DNA of 64,000 bases from JANQTF01 sp041741415 (GTDB lineage Bacteria > Bacteroidota > Bacteroidia > J057). Below, one piece after another: positions 51,730-60,734 of the stretch (positions within the stretch are counted from its first letter, which is position 1; each line of letters opens with the position of its first letter). Both the position numbers and the translations under genes were made by a program. Location of the stretch: NCBI GenBank assembly GCA_041741415.1, contig JBGSKC010000036.1:62001-126000 (forward strand), given 5' to 3'. The notes beneath the pieces are model-generated. The model was given only the letters and a program-made list of their open reading frames with translations, did no database searches and was not told the DNA's origin.

Positions 51730-54700
51730 ATGCTGGCACGTTGTTCCTTCCTTTGCTCTGTTTTTTTTCTCAGGCACCTGTTCCTGGCGATGTTGATGCT
51801 TGCATCGGTACTTTCCTTTGGTCAGGGCGGCAGTTGTATTGAGTTCGATGGCACGAACGATTATATCAGTGTGCCAAATCACAGCTCCCTGAACTTAACC
51901 GGAAACACCATTACCCTGGAGGCCTGGATCTATCCTACTGCCTGGCAGAATAACTACTTCGAGGGTTCGGTGGTAGTGAAAGAAGCAGTATCCATCTCCG
52001 GATACATGCTGAGGGTAGGAGATGATGGCACCTTAGGCTTTACGCTTGGGAACGGCAGCAGCTGGTTTCATGCGGTTTCTCCTTCGGGTACCCTCACCTT
52101 GAACAGATGGCAGCACATTGCCGGGGTTTTGGACGGAACGAACATGACCGTTTATGTGGATGGTGTGGAGGTGGCAACCCAGACTTTTTCAGGCAATATC
52201 GCATCCAACTCAGTCACCCTTTCCATTGGGATCACTGAAATTTATTCTTCCCGCACCTTCCAGGGCAAGATCGACGAAGTAAGAATCTGGTCGGATGCCC
52301 GCACCCTGAGCGAGATCCAGGCCAATATGCACAAAAGCCTGACTGGCTCCGAAAGCAACCTGGTGGCCTACTACAGCATGTCAGACGCAAGCGGCACCAC
52401 CCTGACAGACAATTCCACCAATACAAACAACGGCACCCTCATCAACAGCCCCGTATGGAAAACCTCCGGGGCCCTCGCCGGACCGGGTATGGCGCTGGAT
52501 TTTGACGGAACGAATGATCAGGTGCAGGCAGCAATCAACATGACTCCAGGCTCAGTCCTGACAATTGAGGGCTGGTTCAACTTTAACAGCCTTACCAACC
52601 AGCAAAACCTCGCCCATCTTCATCGGCAAAGCCCTACCACCACCCGGATTGTTCCCTACAAAACCTCGGATCACCTGATTGCGCTGTTCATCTATGATGG
52701 ATCTAATACCTATGTTGTAAATTCCACCTATACAGTTGCCCAGGCCGGGGTGTGGCATCATCTGGCGTTTGTGTATAATGCCGGGAATGTAGCTATCTAT
52801 GTGAACGGGCAACCAGCCGGTACCTCAACAGGAAATGGCAGCTTTACCACTTCTGCCACCAATACGCTATATATTGGCTCCGATCCGGGAGCGTTGTATG
52901 CCAATGTCAAAATCGACGAGTTCCGCCTCTGGTCGGCAGCACGCACCGAAGCCGAAATTCGTGCCAACAAAGACCGCACCCTCGATGGGACCGAAGCCAA
53001 CCTCCTGGCCTACTACCGCTTTGACCAACAGCCTGACGCCAGCAACACGACCCTGCACGACCTTTCCTCCAACGGCCACCACGGCACCCTCACCAACATG
53101 GACGCTGCCACCGACTGGGTGTCCGGCTCGCCCTTCAATACCTGGATCGGCAGTGAAAGCGGCGACTGGTCGAACGCCGAAAACTGGAGCCGGGGTTCCG
53201 TTCCCTCCGGCGAGGATGTCGGGATCTTTCCCTGGGCAGGTTCTTCCGCTCCTTCCTCCGCCAACATCAGCGGCAGGAACTTCTACGTCGCCTCCGGAAA
53301 CACCGTCAGCCACAGCGGAAACCTCACCCTGACCGGAGAATTCTACAATGAAGGCACCTTCGCCACCAGCGGAACGGCCACCTTTTCCGGAAGCGCCACA
53401 CAGGCCATCCGCGGCACAGGAGCCACCACCTTTGGCACCCTCGTCATCAACAACAGCAACGGGGTGACTATGGAGCAAAACATCACCACAAGCACCGGCC
53501 TCACCCTCACCAGCGGTGCCCTGTCTATCGGAGCCAATACTCTCACCCTCAATGGTATAGTGAGCCAAACCTCCGGGAGCCTCACAGGCGGCAGCAGCTC
53601 CTGCATCGCCATCGGTGAAGCAGGCCTCCGCCTCGACCTCCCCGCCGTTACCCTCAACAACCTCAACCTCGACCGGGTGGCAGGCTCCGCCCTCACCGGC
53701 AACGTGACCGTCAACGGCACCCTCACCCTCACCGAAGGCGTGCTGAACGTGGGTGCCAACACCCTCACCCTCGGCACCGCAGCCTCTGTGGCGGGCAGCC
53801 CCGGCACCAGCAACCACATCCAGGCTACCAGCGGAAGCCTGCGCAAAAACTACAGCGGCACGGGTAGCTTTGTCTTTCCCGTCGGCGATGGTGCGGCCTA
53901 TTCGCCCATTACCCTCAACTTCACTTCAGGCAGCTTTTCCAGCGGCTATGCCACCGTGAGCGTTACCAACGCCAAGCACCCCGGCAACGTGAGTGCCACC
54001 GATTTCCTCAACCGCTACTGGACCGTGAGCAGCAGCGGTATCTCCGGGTTCAGCTGCAATGTCTCGGCCCAATATGCCGACGACGACATCAATGGCACCG
54101 AAGCGGCCATCACAGGGGGGAAATACAGTGCCGGAACCTGGACAGACCTCGGGGCTGTCACCGCGGGCAGCAACCTGATCACAGGAACCGTTTCGGGCTT
54201 TTCTGACTTTACTGGCGGGGAACCAGCAGCCTTTCCGGTGGAGTGGCTGAACTTTGCGGCACGCGCAGAAGGGAGCAGCACTTTGCTGGAATGGGCCACT
54301 GCCAGCGAGCAAAACAGTGACTTCTTCGCCGTGGAGCGAAGCGCTAACCGCAATGAGTGGACAAGCCTCGGCATCGTGGCCGCAGCCGGGAATAGCGACG
54401 ACCTCCGCGAATACACCTACCTCGATCAGGCCCCGCAAGCAGGAAAAAACTACTACCGTCTCCGCCAGGTGGACATCGACGGCAAGATGCAGTACAGTGC
54501 CCTCGTGGAAATGACCTTCGACCCTGCCCCGTTGTCTGTTTATCCCAACCCGGCCCACAATTGGCTGAATGTGACCGAACCCGGCGAATCAGGCCAACTT
54601 GTGAAGATATTCGAGCTCACGGGCAGAGAAGTATACAGAGCCCTTAGTGAAGACGGAAAGATCTCCTTGCAAGGGCTGGCTCCCGGTGTGTATGGCGGCC

Positions 54701-54753
54701 GACTTGACATGAATAAAGGAGAGCTTCGCCACTTCACCTTCATAAAAGATTAG
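51730..54753 (+). CDS. Secreted LamG-domain protein with T9SS sorting domain
   Basis: A 1007-residue protein. The ATG at 51730 starts a signal peptide (FLAMLMLASVLSFGQ); a longer frame from 51526 lacks one at its true start. It has two LamG/concanavalin-like domains (about 36-205, IEFDGTNDYISVPNHSSLNL; about 225-410, LDFDGTNDQVQAAINM), a beta-solenoid-like middle (WSNAENWSRGSVPSGEDVGI … LTLNGIVSQ), a 'VEWLNFAARAEGSSTLLEWA' segment, and a C-terminal T9SS type A domain (VYPNPAHNWLNVTEPGES … FTFIKD). It is a probable surface or secreted carbohydrate-binding or adhesion protein without visible catalytic residues. It is followed by a terminator at 54776. Confidence 0.9.
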   Translation: MLARCSFLCSVFFLRHLFLAMLMLASVLSFGQGGSCIEFDGTNDYISVPNHSSLNLTGNTITLEAWIYPTAWQNNYFEGSVVVKEAVSISGYMLRVGDDGTLGFTLGNGSSWFHAVSPSGTLTLNRWQHIAGVLDGTNMTVYVDGVEVATQTFSGNIASNSVTLSIGITEIYSSRTFQGKIDEVRIWSDARTLSEIQANMHKSLTGSESNLVAYYSMSDASGTTLTDNSTNTNNGTLINSPVWKTSGALAGPGMALDFDGTNDQVQAAINMTPGSVLTIEGWFNFNSLTNQQNLAHLHRQSPTTTRIVPYKTSDHLIALFIYDGSNTYVVNSTYTVAQAGVWHHLAFVYNAGNVAIYVNGQPAGTSTGNGSFTTSATNTLYIGSDPGALYANVKIDEFRLWSAARTEAEIRANKDRTLDGTEANLLAYYRFDQQPDASNTTLHDLSSNGHHGTLTNMDAATDWVSGSPFNTWIGSESGDWSNAENWSRGSVPSGEDVGIFPWAGSSAPSSANISGRNFYVASGNTVSHSGNLTLTGEFYNEGTFATSGTATFSGSATQAIRGTGATTFGTLVINNSNGVTMEQNITTSTGLTLTSGALSIGANTLTLNGIVSQTSGSLTGGSSSCIAIGEAGLRLDLPAVTLNNLNLDRVAGSALTGNVTVNGTLTLTEGVLNVGANTLTLGTAASVAGSPGTSNHIQATSGSLRKNYSGTGSFVFPVGDGAAYSPITLNFTSGSFSSGYATVSVTNAKHPGNVSATDFLNRYWTVSSSGISGFSCNVSAQYADDDINGTEAAITGGKYSAGTWTDLGAVTAGSNLITGTVSGFSDFTGGEPAAFPVEWLNFAARAEGSSTLLEWATASEQNSDFFAVERSANRNEWTSLGIVAAAGNSDDLREYTYLDQAPQAGKNYYRLRQVDIDGKMQYSALVEMTFDPAPLSVYPNPAHNWLNVTEPGESGQLVKIFELTGREVYRALSEDGKISLQGLAPGVYGGRLDMNKGELRHFTFIKD

Positions 54754-54775
54754 GGTTCAGCGAGACACAACATGA

Positions 54776-54806
54776 GGCTGCTGTGGCGATGCCATGGCAG
54801 CCTTTT
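54776..54806 (+). terminator. Intrinsic terminator between convergent genes
   Basis: 12-bp stem GGCTGCTGTGGC / GCCATGGCAGCC with two G-U pairs and a GAT loop, followed by TTTTGG. It serves the LamG gene (+) and perhaps the YdeI-like gene (-). Confidence 0.75.
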
Positions 54807-54818
54807 GGTTGTTGCAGG

Positions 54819-55295
54819 TTACCTTTCCGGCCTTTTGGTGCCGCCAGAGTGAATGAGCTCAACGGCACGCTCTACCATCAGGTCGAGGTCTTTGATTTTG
54901 TTAATGGAATGGATGATGTTGCGCTGCTTGCCAGGAGTCAGGCCATCAAATTTGGTGCGCAGATCGGGTTGCTGATTCAACAGAACCTCCAGTACCTCGG
55001 GCATCTCCACGCCCAGGGGATTCGGGTCTTCCTGCAGGTCGATCGAAATGGTGTCGCCCAGCTCTTTGTGGATGGCAGCCAGGTTTTTGGTACTTAAAAT
55101 GATGAAAAAATGGCCATCGCCAAGGTGATTGAGGCCACAGGCGAAGGTAAGTTGCTGGTCTAAGGTACAAAGCAGACGGGTTTTGCGTTGCTTCGGGAAG
55201 GTCTGTACCACCTCTGCAGGCACAACTGCATAGAAGTAGCTCCCTTTTCGGGGTTCCAGTTGCCGGATATGCTGGTGGTCGGAGAAGAGGATCAT
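54819..55295 (-). CDS. YdeI/OmdA-family protein with DUF1905-like N-domain
   Basis: A 158-residue cytoplasmic protein. ATG 55295 (MILFSDHQHIRQLE) is preferred; a GTG at 55322 would add nine residues. The N-terminal part (SYFYAVVPAEVVQTFPKQRK, FFIILSTKNLAAIHKELGD) fits DUF1905, and the C-terminal part (DLRTKFDGLTPGKQRNIIHS, AVELI) is the OmdA/YdeI helical motif. The biochemical role of this family is unclear. Neighbours are the LamG gene (convergent) and the M43 protease gene (divergent), so no functional link is seen. Confidence 0.85.
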   Translation of the reverse strand: MILFSDHQHIRQLEPRKGSYFYAVVPAEVVQTFPKQRKTRLLCTLDQQLTFACGLNHLGDGHFFIILSTKNLAAIHKELGDTISIDLQEDPNPLGVEMPEVLEVLLNQQPDLRTKFDGLTPGKQRNIIHSINKIKDLDLMVERAVELIHSGGTKRPER

Positions 55296-55420
55296 GGGGT
55301 TGGAGAAAAGTGGTTTGCGCACCTAACTTGCCAGATTGAACCGCCATAGCTAATGATTGTTTCTACCCGGCTCTCCCACGTTGCTCCGCCCATTTGATGC
55401 TTCCTAACACGTCCCTTCCT

Positions 55421-56893
55421 ATGCGCCAACTTCTCCGGCTCTTTTCCCTCTGCATTTTGGTCATTAGCCAAAGCCTTCTCGCCCAGGACCGCTGTGGCAT
55501 GGAAGGAATGCCAGCCTCCTACGCTGAAAGGATCCGGCTGGCAGATGAAAAAGGACTCCGCACCGACACACTCTACCAGATCCCGGTGGTGTTTCACCTC
55601 GTGGCCCTGAACAACGGCAGCGGGCGCGCACAACCCGCCAGGGTCCTGCCTGTCCTCTGCGAACTGAATACCCAATTTGCCCCGGCGGGCATTCGCTTTT
55701 TCCTCGCCCCGGATGGCATCCGGCTGGTAAACAACAGCGCCATTTTCTCCCAACACCACCTCAACCTCAACCAGCAAGCCCTGCGGGCCCTCCGCGCCGA
55801 TTCAGCCATCAACATCTTTGTGGTCCAAAACGCAGGACCGATCGGCGAGCAAAATGTGGTTGGCTATTTCGACGTCGGTGACGACTGGATTGTGCTGCGG
55901 CGCGACATGCTCAAGAGCGGCAACAATACCCTGGCACATGAATTTGGCCACTTTTTCGGGCTGGCACACCCGCATCTCGGCTGGGAAAGCCAGGCCTGGA
56001 CCCAGAATTTGCCTGCTCCGTTGCTGGCCTCCGATGGCCTCACGGAAACCGAACGCGCCGATGGCAGCAACTGCCCGACGGCGGGAGACCGCCTCTGCGA
56101 CACCCCTGCCGATTACAACAATGGCCTTGACTGGCAGCAATCCTGCCAGTTTGCAGACACAGTCCGGGACCCGGCGGGCATGCCCATCAACCCCGACGAG
56201 CAGCTCATCATGAGCTATTTTAACGACAGTTGCCGGACCATTTTCAGCCCGCAGCAACTGGCCCTCCTTCAGGCAAACCTGCTTCTGCCATCCCGAGGCT
56301 CGCTGCTCGGCAAAGCCATGAGCGATGAACCCCTTTCCGGCCCGCCTTTGCTCCTCCAGCCCGTGGACACCACCATTTTTTCTGGTGATTCCCTTTCTTT
56401 TCGATGGAACGCGCCAGCGCAGGCCACCCGGTTTGTGGTGGAGATTGACAGATCGGCCACTTTCGATCTGGATCCCAGAACCGTGCTAACGAACGACACC
56501 AGCATCTGGCTGAGCGGCAACTGGCTGCCGGGGCAGCAATATTACTGGCGCGTAATTGCCTACCAGCCTGGCAACACCTGCACCCCCGCAGCCCAGCCAG
56601 TCTCCTTCCTCCCAGTGGCCTCCCCCGTGGGCCTGGGGCAGGCCTTGCCCAAAGTGACTTTCCGGCATTGGCAGAAAGGCGGAAACTTGTTTTTGCTCAT
56701 TGAACCTGACAAACGGGGCCGGTATGAGGTTGAAATGATTGATTTCCAGGGGCGAATGCTGCTGAAAGAAGTGCTCGAACTCCCCCCCGGTCAGCACACC
56801 CTGGCATGGAACCTGAGCCATTTGCCACCAGGCTGGTATTTTTTTCGCTGGAAGGACAGCCGAAACGTGCATTTTATCTTTCAGATTCCTTAA
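55421..56893 (+). CDS. Secreted M43-type (pappalysin-like) zinc metalloprotease with T9SS domain
   Basis: A 490-residue protein; the ATG at 55421 opens a signal peptide (LLRLFSLCILVISQSLLAQ), preferred over 55394. The zinc site is HEFGHFFGLAH (His173, Glu174, His177, His183) and a Met-turn is present (LIMSYF, Met264), as in metzincins of family M43. An FN3-like segment follows (about 330-400), then a T9SS type A-like C-terminus (YEVEMIDFQGRMLLKEVLEL … NVHFIFQIP). It is likely exported by T9SS as a secreted protease, possibly after pro-peptide removal. It is 75 bp ahead of the next T9SS gene on the same strand. Confidence 0.9.
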   Translation: MRQLLRLFSLCILVISQSLLAQDRCGMEGMPASYAERIRLADEKGLRTDTLYQIPVVFHLVALNNGSGRAQPARVLPVLCELNTQFAPAGIRFFLAPDGIRLVNNSAIFSQHHLNLNQQALRALRADSAINIFVVQNAGPIGEQNVVGYFDVGDDWIVLRRDMLKSGNNTLAHEFGHFFGLAHPHLGWESQAWTQNLPAPLLASDGLTETERADGSNCPTAGDRLCDTPADYNNGLDWQQSCQFADTVRDPAGMPINPDEQLIMSYFNDSCRTIFSPQQLALLQANLLLPSRGSLLGKAMSDEPLSGPPLLLQPVDTTIFSGDSLSFRWNAPAQATRFVVEIDRSATFDLDPRTVLTNDTSIWLSGNWLPGQQYYWRVIAYQPGNTCTPAAQPVSFLPVASPVGLGQALPKVTFRHWQKGGNLFLLIEPDKRGRYEVEMIDFQGRMLLKEVLELPPGQHTLAWNLSHLPPGWYFFRWKDSRNVHFIFQIP

Positions 56894-56967
56894 CTATGCG
56901 GTAATACAAAATCCGATCCCCCTACTACCCGCCAAACAATTACTTTACCCAAATCCAATTTCCACTT

Positions 56968-58029
56968 ATGCGCAGATTTACTCTTCTGATTCTCCTGGCG
57001 GCAGGCCTGATGACAGGCTTCAACGCACAGGCACAATTGTCCATTCTGTTTGTGGACGACACTGATGATGCCTTTGGCAATGCAGCCTATTTCGCTTCGG
57101 CACTCGACTCGCTGGGCTACGCCTACACCTACTACAACGCCCCTGACTCGGCGGCGGCTCCCCTCGACACCTACCTTGCGGGGTTCGATCTCGTGATCTG
57201 GCATACATCCACAGACGACGGCGGCTTGTGGTTCTGGAATGGCCTCGATGAAGACAACACCCGCCTGAAAACCTACCTCGACAATGGCGGTAACCTCTGG
57301 GTGGTGGGCAATGATTTCCTGTTTGACCGCCACGGTGCGCCTGCCATTACGTTCCAGGCAGGTGATTTTGTCTATGACTACCTCGGCCTCAGCTCCTACG
57401 ACGTGCAGGCTTATGGCAGCGACGGCGGCCTCGGCGTGCCCCAGGCTTCGCCCGACACCGCCCAGCCCATCACGGGCCTCGACACGATCACCTGGCAGTT
57501 TGCAACCCTTTGGTGGGCCGACGGCGTGAGCCTCCGCGACAGCGCCACCGCCATTTACCGGATGGGCGATGCCTCTTATGTGCTCGCCGACAGCGTGATG
57601 GGTGCCTGGTATGACAACGGCAGCTCCAAAGTGCTGTCATTTTTCTTTGACCTTTCGCTGGCCAACAATTTTGCCCAGATCAAAGGCACCACGGGCGCAG
57701 TAGTTTCTTTTTTCGAATCGGTCATAACAGACTCCAGCACCGCCATTTCCAACCCGCTGTTGGCGGCCAATTCCCTGAAGGTGTTTCCAAACCCGGTCCA
57801 GGACCAGATGAACTTCCAGTTCGAGCTGACCCAGGCAAGCCAGTGCAGCGCTGAACTGACTGATTTTCAGGGCCGCCACCTCGCCACCCTGTTTGGCAGC
57901 AAGCAGTTGCCCGCCGGAGTTCATTCTTTTGTGTGGAACGGCACCAGCAACCTGCCCACTGGCACCTATTTCCTGGCTGTCAAAGCTGGCAACCACAGCT
58001 TCCGCCGTCCTGTGCTGGTACTCCGGTAA
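56968..58029 (+). CDS. Secreted protein with GATase-like N-domain and T9SS sorting domain
   Basis: A 353-residue protein with a signal peptide (LLILLAAGLMTGFNAQAQ, residues 1-22). Residues about 24-245 have a Rossmann-like pattern (LSILFVDDTDDAF, FDLVIWHTSTDDG, TYLDNGGNLWVVGNDF) typical of glutamine-amidotransferase-like secreted proteins, but without a catalytic Cys that I can point to. The C-terminal ~80 residues are a T9SS type A domain (VFPNPVQDQMNFQFEL … RRPVLVLR). Its role is unknown. It lies directly behind the M43 protease and may be co-expressed. Confidence 0.85.
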   Translation: MRRFTLLILLAAGLMTGFNAQAQLSILFVDDTDDAFGNAAYFASALDSLGYAYTYYNAPDSAAAPLDTYLAGFDLVIWHTSTDDGGLWFWNGLDEDNTRLKTYLDNGGNLWVVGNDFLFDRHGAPAITFQAGDFVYDYLGLSSYDVQAYGSDGGLGVPQASPDTAQPITGLDTITWQFATLWWADGVSLRDSATAIYRMGDASYVLADSVMGAWYDNGSSKVLSFFFDLSLANNFAQIKGTTGAVVSFFESVITDSSTAISNPLLAANSLKVFPNPVQDQMNFQFELTQASQCSAELTDFQGRHLATLFGSKQLPAGVHSFVWNGTSNLPTGTYFLAVKAGNHSFRRPVLVLR

Positions 58030-58059
58030 TCTGGCTGTTTCATCGGTTGAACAACACAG

Positions 58060-58111
58060 CAGCGCGCTTTGCAACTTATGCGGGCGCGCTGTTTGGCTTT
58101 TATTTTTTTTT
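58060..58111 (+). terminator. Intrinsic terminator
   Basis: Stem CAGCGCGC/GCGCGCTG with a 16-nt loop, followed by a T-rich run (TTTGGCTTTTATTTTTTTTT). It lies between the GATase-like gene (+) and the TonB receptor end (-). Confidence 0.7.
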
Positions 58112-58150
58112 GGAGCATTCCATCTGGAAAAAAAAACGCTACCACACCTG

Positions 58151-60535
58151 TCAAAAATCAATCTGATAGCTCAGCACCGGAATCAGCCCTGACGGGTGAT
58201 TGGCGAAGGTGATGGAATTGGTGGAGGCATTATAGCGAATGTCGCTTGGGTTGGGCCGGTTGAGCACGTTCTGGATGTCGAGCGAAAGAATTGAAGCGCG
58301 GCCCTTTCCGTTTTTCCGGTAAGCAATCCGGCTGTCGATGCGAAAATAGGCTGGTACCTGCCCCTCAAATGAGGCCCCGGACAATGGCACAAATCGGCCT
58401 TCCTGCTGCGACAGCACAGGGTCGAAGGGGGTGTAGCGAAATCCTCCATTGTACAGAACCCTGGCTCCTATTTGCAACACACCGCCTTTTTTGAAAGTAA
58501 ATTCCCGCCCAATCGTGTAGCTCGAGGCAAAGCGGGTACCGAAGCGGGAAGGATGGGAAATGCCCTCGCGGGTTTTGTAGGTGGATTCGAAGCGGGAGAA
58601 GGTAAACAAGAAGTAAAATCCGTCGGAAAAAAATTTTTCCAGGGCGAGGTCGAGCCCATAGTTCATCCCCGTTCCTTCGCTCACAAGCGGAAATTCGGCG
58701 ATCCCACTTCGATTGTTCAACCACCACCAGTCGCTAGGCGTGGGCTCCACAGGCACCCGGCTGAGCTGTTGAAGATACGCTTCTGCACTAAAGCGAAGGT
58801 TTTTCATCCACAAGCCATTGTATGCCAGCACGTAATGGTTGGACCGAATAAAGGGCAGACCGGCATTTGGAAAATTCAATTCTACCTCGCCATTTGATAG
58901 GGTGTCCTGCTGGCGGTAAAAATAGGCTCCCAATGGCAGCATTTGGCTGTGCATCCCAACGGCCAGACTCAGAGAGTGCTTTGGCGTGGGGGCAAACTGC
59001 AGAGACACCCGCGGCTCCACAGCGCCTGTTTGGTTGAGCTCAAGCAGGATGCTGTGCAAGCCGGCATTCAGGGTCCAGGCGCTGCTCAGGCGATGTGAAA
59101 ACTGGGCAAATGCCTGATAGGTGCGGGTGTTGCCCGAGCCGTCGATCGAAATGTTGCTCACGTTCCGGTCGAGAATGTCGGACCTCCGGGGCGAGGCCTC
59201 GCGGAAAAAGGTAAACAGCACCTGGTTGAAAAAGATCCCTGTTTTGAGCCTTGTCCGCGCTGAGAGCTTGTTGGAATAAGCAAACGAAGCCACCAGCCTG
59301 CGATCCAGGTAACGTTCAGTGTTGTAACGAAATCGGGTATCGGCGAGGTCGAGGGTGTCGTAGCGGTAGGAAATATCGGCAGCAACGATGGCCACAGTGC
59401 TTTTTAGGAAGGAGTTGTCGTCGAGGCGGCGGGTCCAGGTAGCTCCCAGTGCGGCCATGTTGCTGGCGCGGTAGCGATCTTCCCAGTGATTGGCCACGCC
59501 GGGCTCGCGCGAAGCAGGATCGGCCACCGGAAGGTAACGCTCCAGGCTTAATCCGCCCATCCCAAATACGGTCACAAAGGTTTTGCCGTCTTTCCCGTCA
59601 AATGCCAGATTAAAGGACAAATCCTGAAAATCATTGTTTACCCTTTCGCCAACAAGGTAAAAGCCGAATTTATTCAGCAGGCCCAGGGTCGAGTAGCGGT
59701 AATTGACAAGGTAGGAGGAGCGCCCCTGCGCAATTGGTCCTTCAGCAGAAAAATCGAGGCCGAGCAGGCCAGCCTTGGCGCGGTATTCCCGCTGCTGCAT
59801 GTTTCCTTTCCGGAAGCGGATGTCGAACACCCCGGAAATGGCATTGCCATATTCTGCCGGAAAACCGCCAGTAGAAAAGTCGGAGTTAGCCAGCAGCTGT
59901 GCACTGAACACTGTGATGCCGCCGCCGGATGTGCCAGCCCTGGCAAAGTGGTTGGGGTTGGGAATGTCCACCCCTTCGAGGCGCCAGAGCATCCCGAAGG
60001 AGGAGTTTCCGCGGATGATGATGTCGTTTTCGGAGTCGTCGCCGCCCTGCTGCACGCCCGGATAAGTGAGGGCCATGCGGCCAGGGTCGTTCACCCCGGC
60101 AGGGTGCCGCTGGGTTTCCTCTGCAGAGAAGGAGCGGGTACTCACAACCGAGAGCGGGTTGATGGCCTTGTGCGGGTACTCCGAAGCTGTGATGCTTACC
60201 TCTCCGAACTGTGTTTCGCCCACGAGCTCGGCGAGTGCGAGGTCCACCATCGCTTCTTTGGTGGAACTGAGGGGCAAGAAGTCGGACCTGGACTCTGCAT
60301 ATCCGGGAAAGGTGGCCACTACCTGCCAGCGGCCCAGGGGCACTGCGGGCATCACAAACCTGCCTTCGCTGTCGGCAATCGCCCCGATGCCCTCCAGGCC
60401 TTCGATGCGGACCGTGGCTCCCGCCAGAGGCCGGCGGCTGTCAAGGTCGGTGACGGTGCCCCGGATCACCTGGGTGGGCGTTTGGGCAGTGAGCAAAATC
60501 GGCAGGCACAGGATCGTGAGCAGGAAGCAGCGCAT
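58151..60535 (-). CDS. TonB-dependent receptor with carboxypeptidase-like N-domain
   Basis: A 794-residue outer-membrane receptor; ATG 60535 starts the signal peptide (MRCFLLTILCLPILLTAQ), and the longer frame to 60568 is rejected. Residues about 20-110 are a carboxypeptidase-regulatory-like domain (VIRGTVTDLDSRRPLAGATV), then a plug domain (DIIIRGNSSFGMLWRLEGVD, FPAEYGNAISGVFDIRFRKG) and a barrel ending LIPVLSYQIDF. The substrate is not known; no partner lipoprotein follows. It is co-oriented with the T9SS gene upstream (60735-62561), 199 bp apart. Confidence 0.92.
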   Translation of the reverse strand: MRCFLLTILCLPILLTAQTPTQVIRGTVTDLDSRRPLAGATVRIEGLEGIGAIADSEGRFVMPAVPLGRWQVVATFPGYAESRSDFLPLSSTKEAMVDLALAELVGETQFGEVSITASEYPHKAINPLSVVSTRSFSAEETQRHPAGVNDPGRMALTYPGVQQGGDDSENDIIIRGNSSFGMLWRLEGVDIPNPNHFARAGTSGGGITVFSAQLLANSDFSTGGFPAEYGNAISGVFDIRFRKGNMQQREYRAKAGLLGLDFSAEGPIAQGRSSYLVNYRYSTLGLLNKFGFYLVGERVNNDFQDLSFNLAFDGKDGKTFVTVFGMGGLSLERYLPVADPASREPGVANHWEDRYRASNMAALGATWTRRLDDNSFLKSTVAIVAADISYRYDTLDLADTRFRYNTERYLDRRLVASFAYSNKLSARTRLKTGIFFNQVLFTFFREASPRRSDILDRNVSNISIDGSGNTRTYQAFAQFSHRLSSAWTLNAGLHSILLELNQTGAVEPRVSLQFAPTPKHSLSLAVGMHSQMLPLGAYFYRQQDTLSNGEVELNFPNAGLPFIRSNHYVLAYNGLWMKNLRFSAEAYLQQLSRVPVEPTPSDWWWLNNRSGIAEFPLVSEGTGMNYGLDLALEKFFSDGFYFLFTFSRFESTYKTREGISHPSRFGTRFASSYTIGREFTFKKGGVLQIGARVLYNGGFRYTPFDPVLSQQEGRFVPLSGASFEGQVPAYFRIDSRIAYRKNGKGRASILSLDIQNVLNRPNPSDIRYNASTNSITFANHPSGLIPVLSYQIDF

Positions 60536-60734
60536 GAGGTTCGGTGTTGGTGAGGAAAAATTAGGCAAAAAGTTGGAAGGAGCAGAGGTCTCCCCTGCTC
60601 TCTTCGGACTTTTCTGCTGATTATTTCATCCTGCCACAAGAACAGGCTACCTGTGAGAAAGGAAAACAAACGCCGATTTCTGCCGGAATGACAACATGTT
60701 CGGGGCAAAGCTCCCTCTGCCCCGAACCTTACTA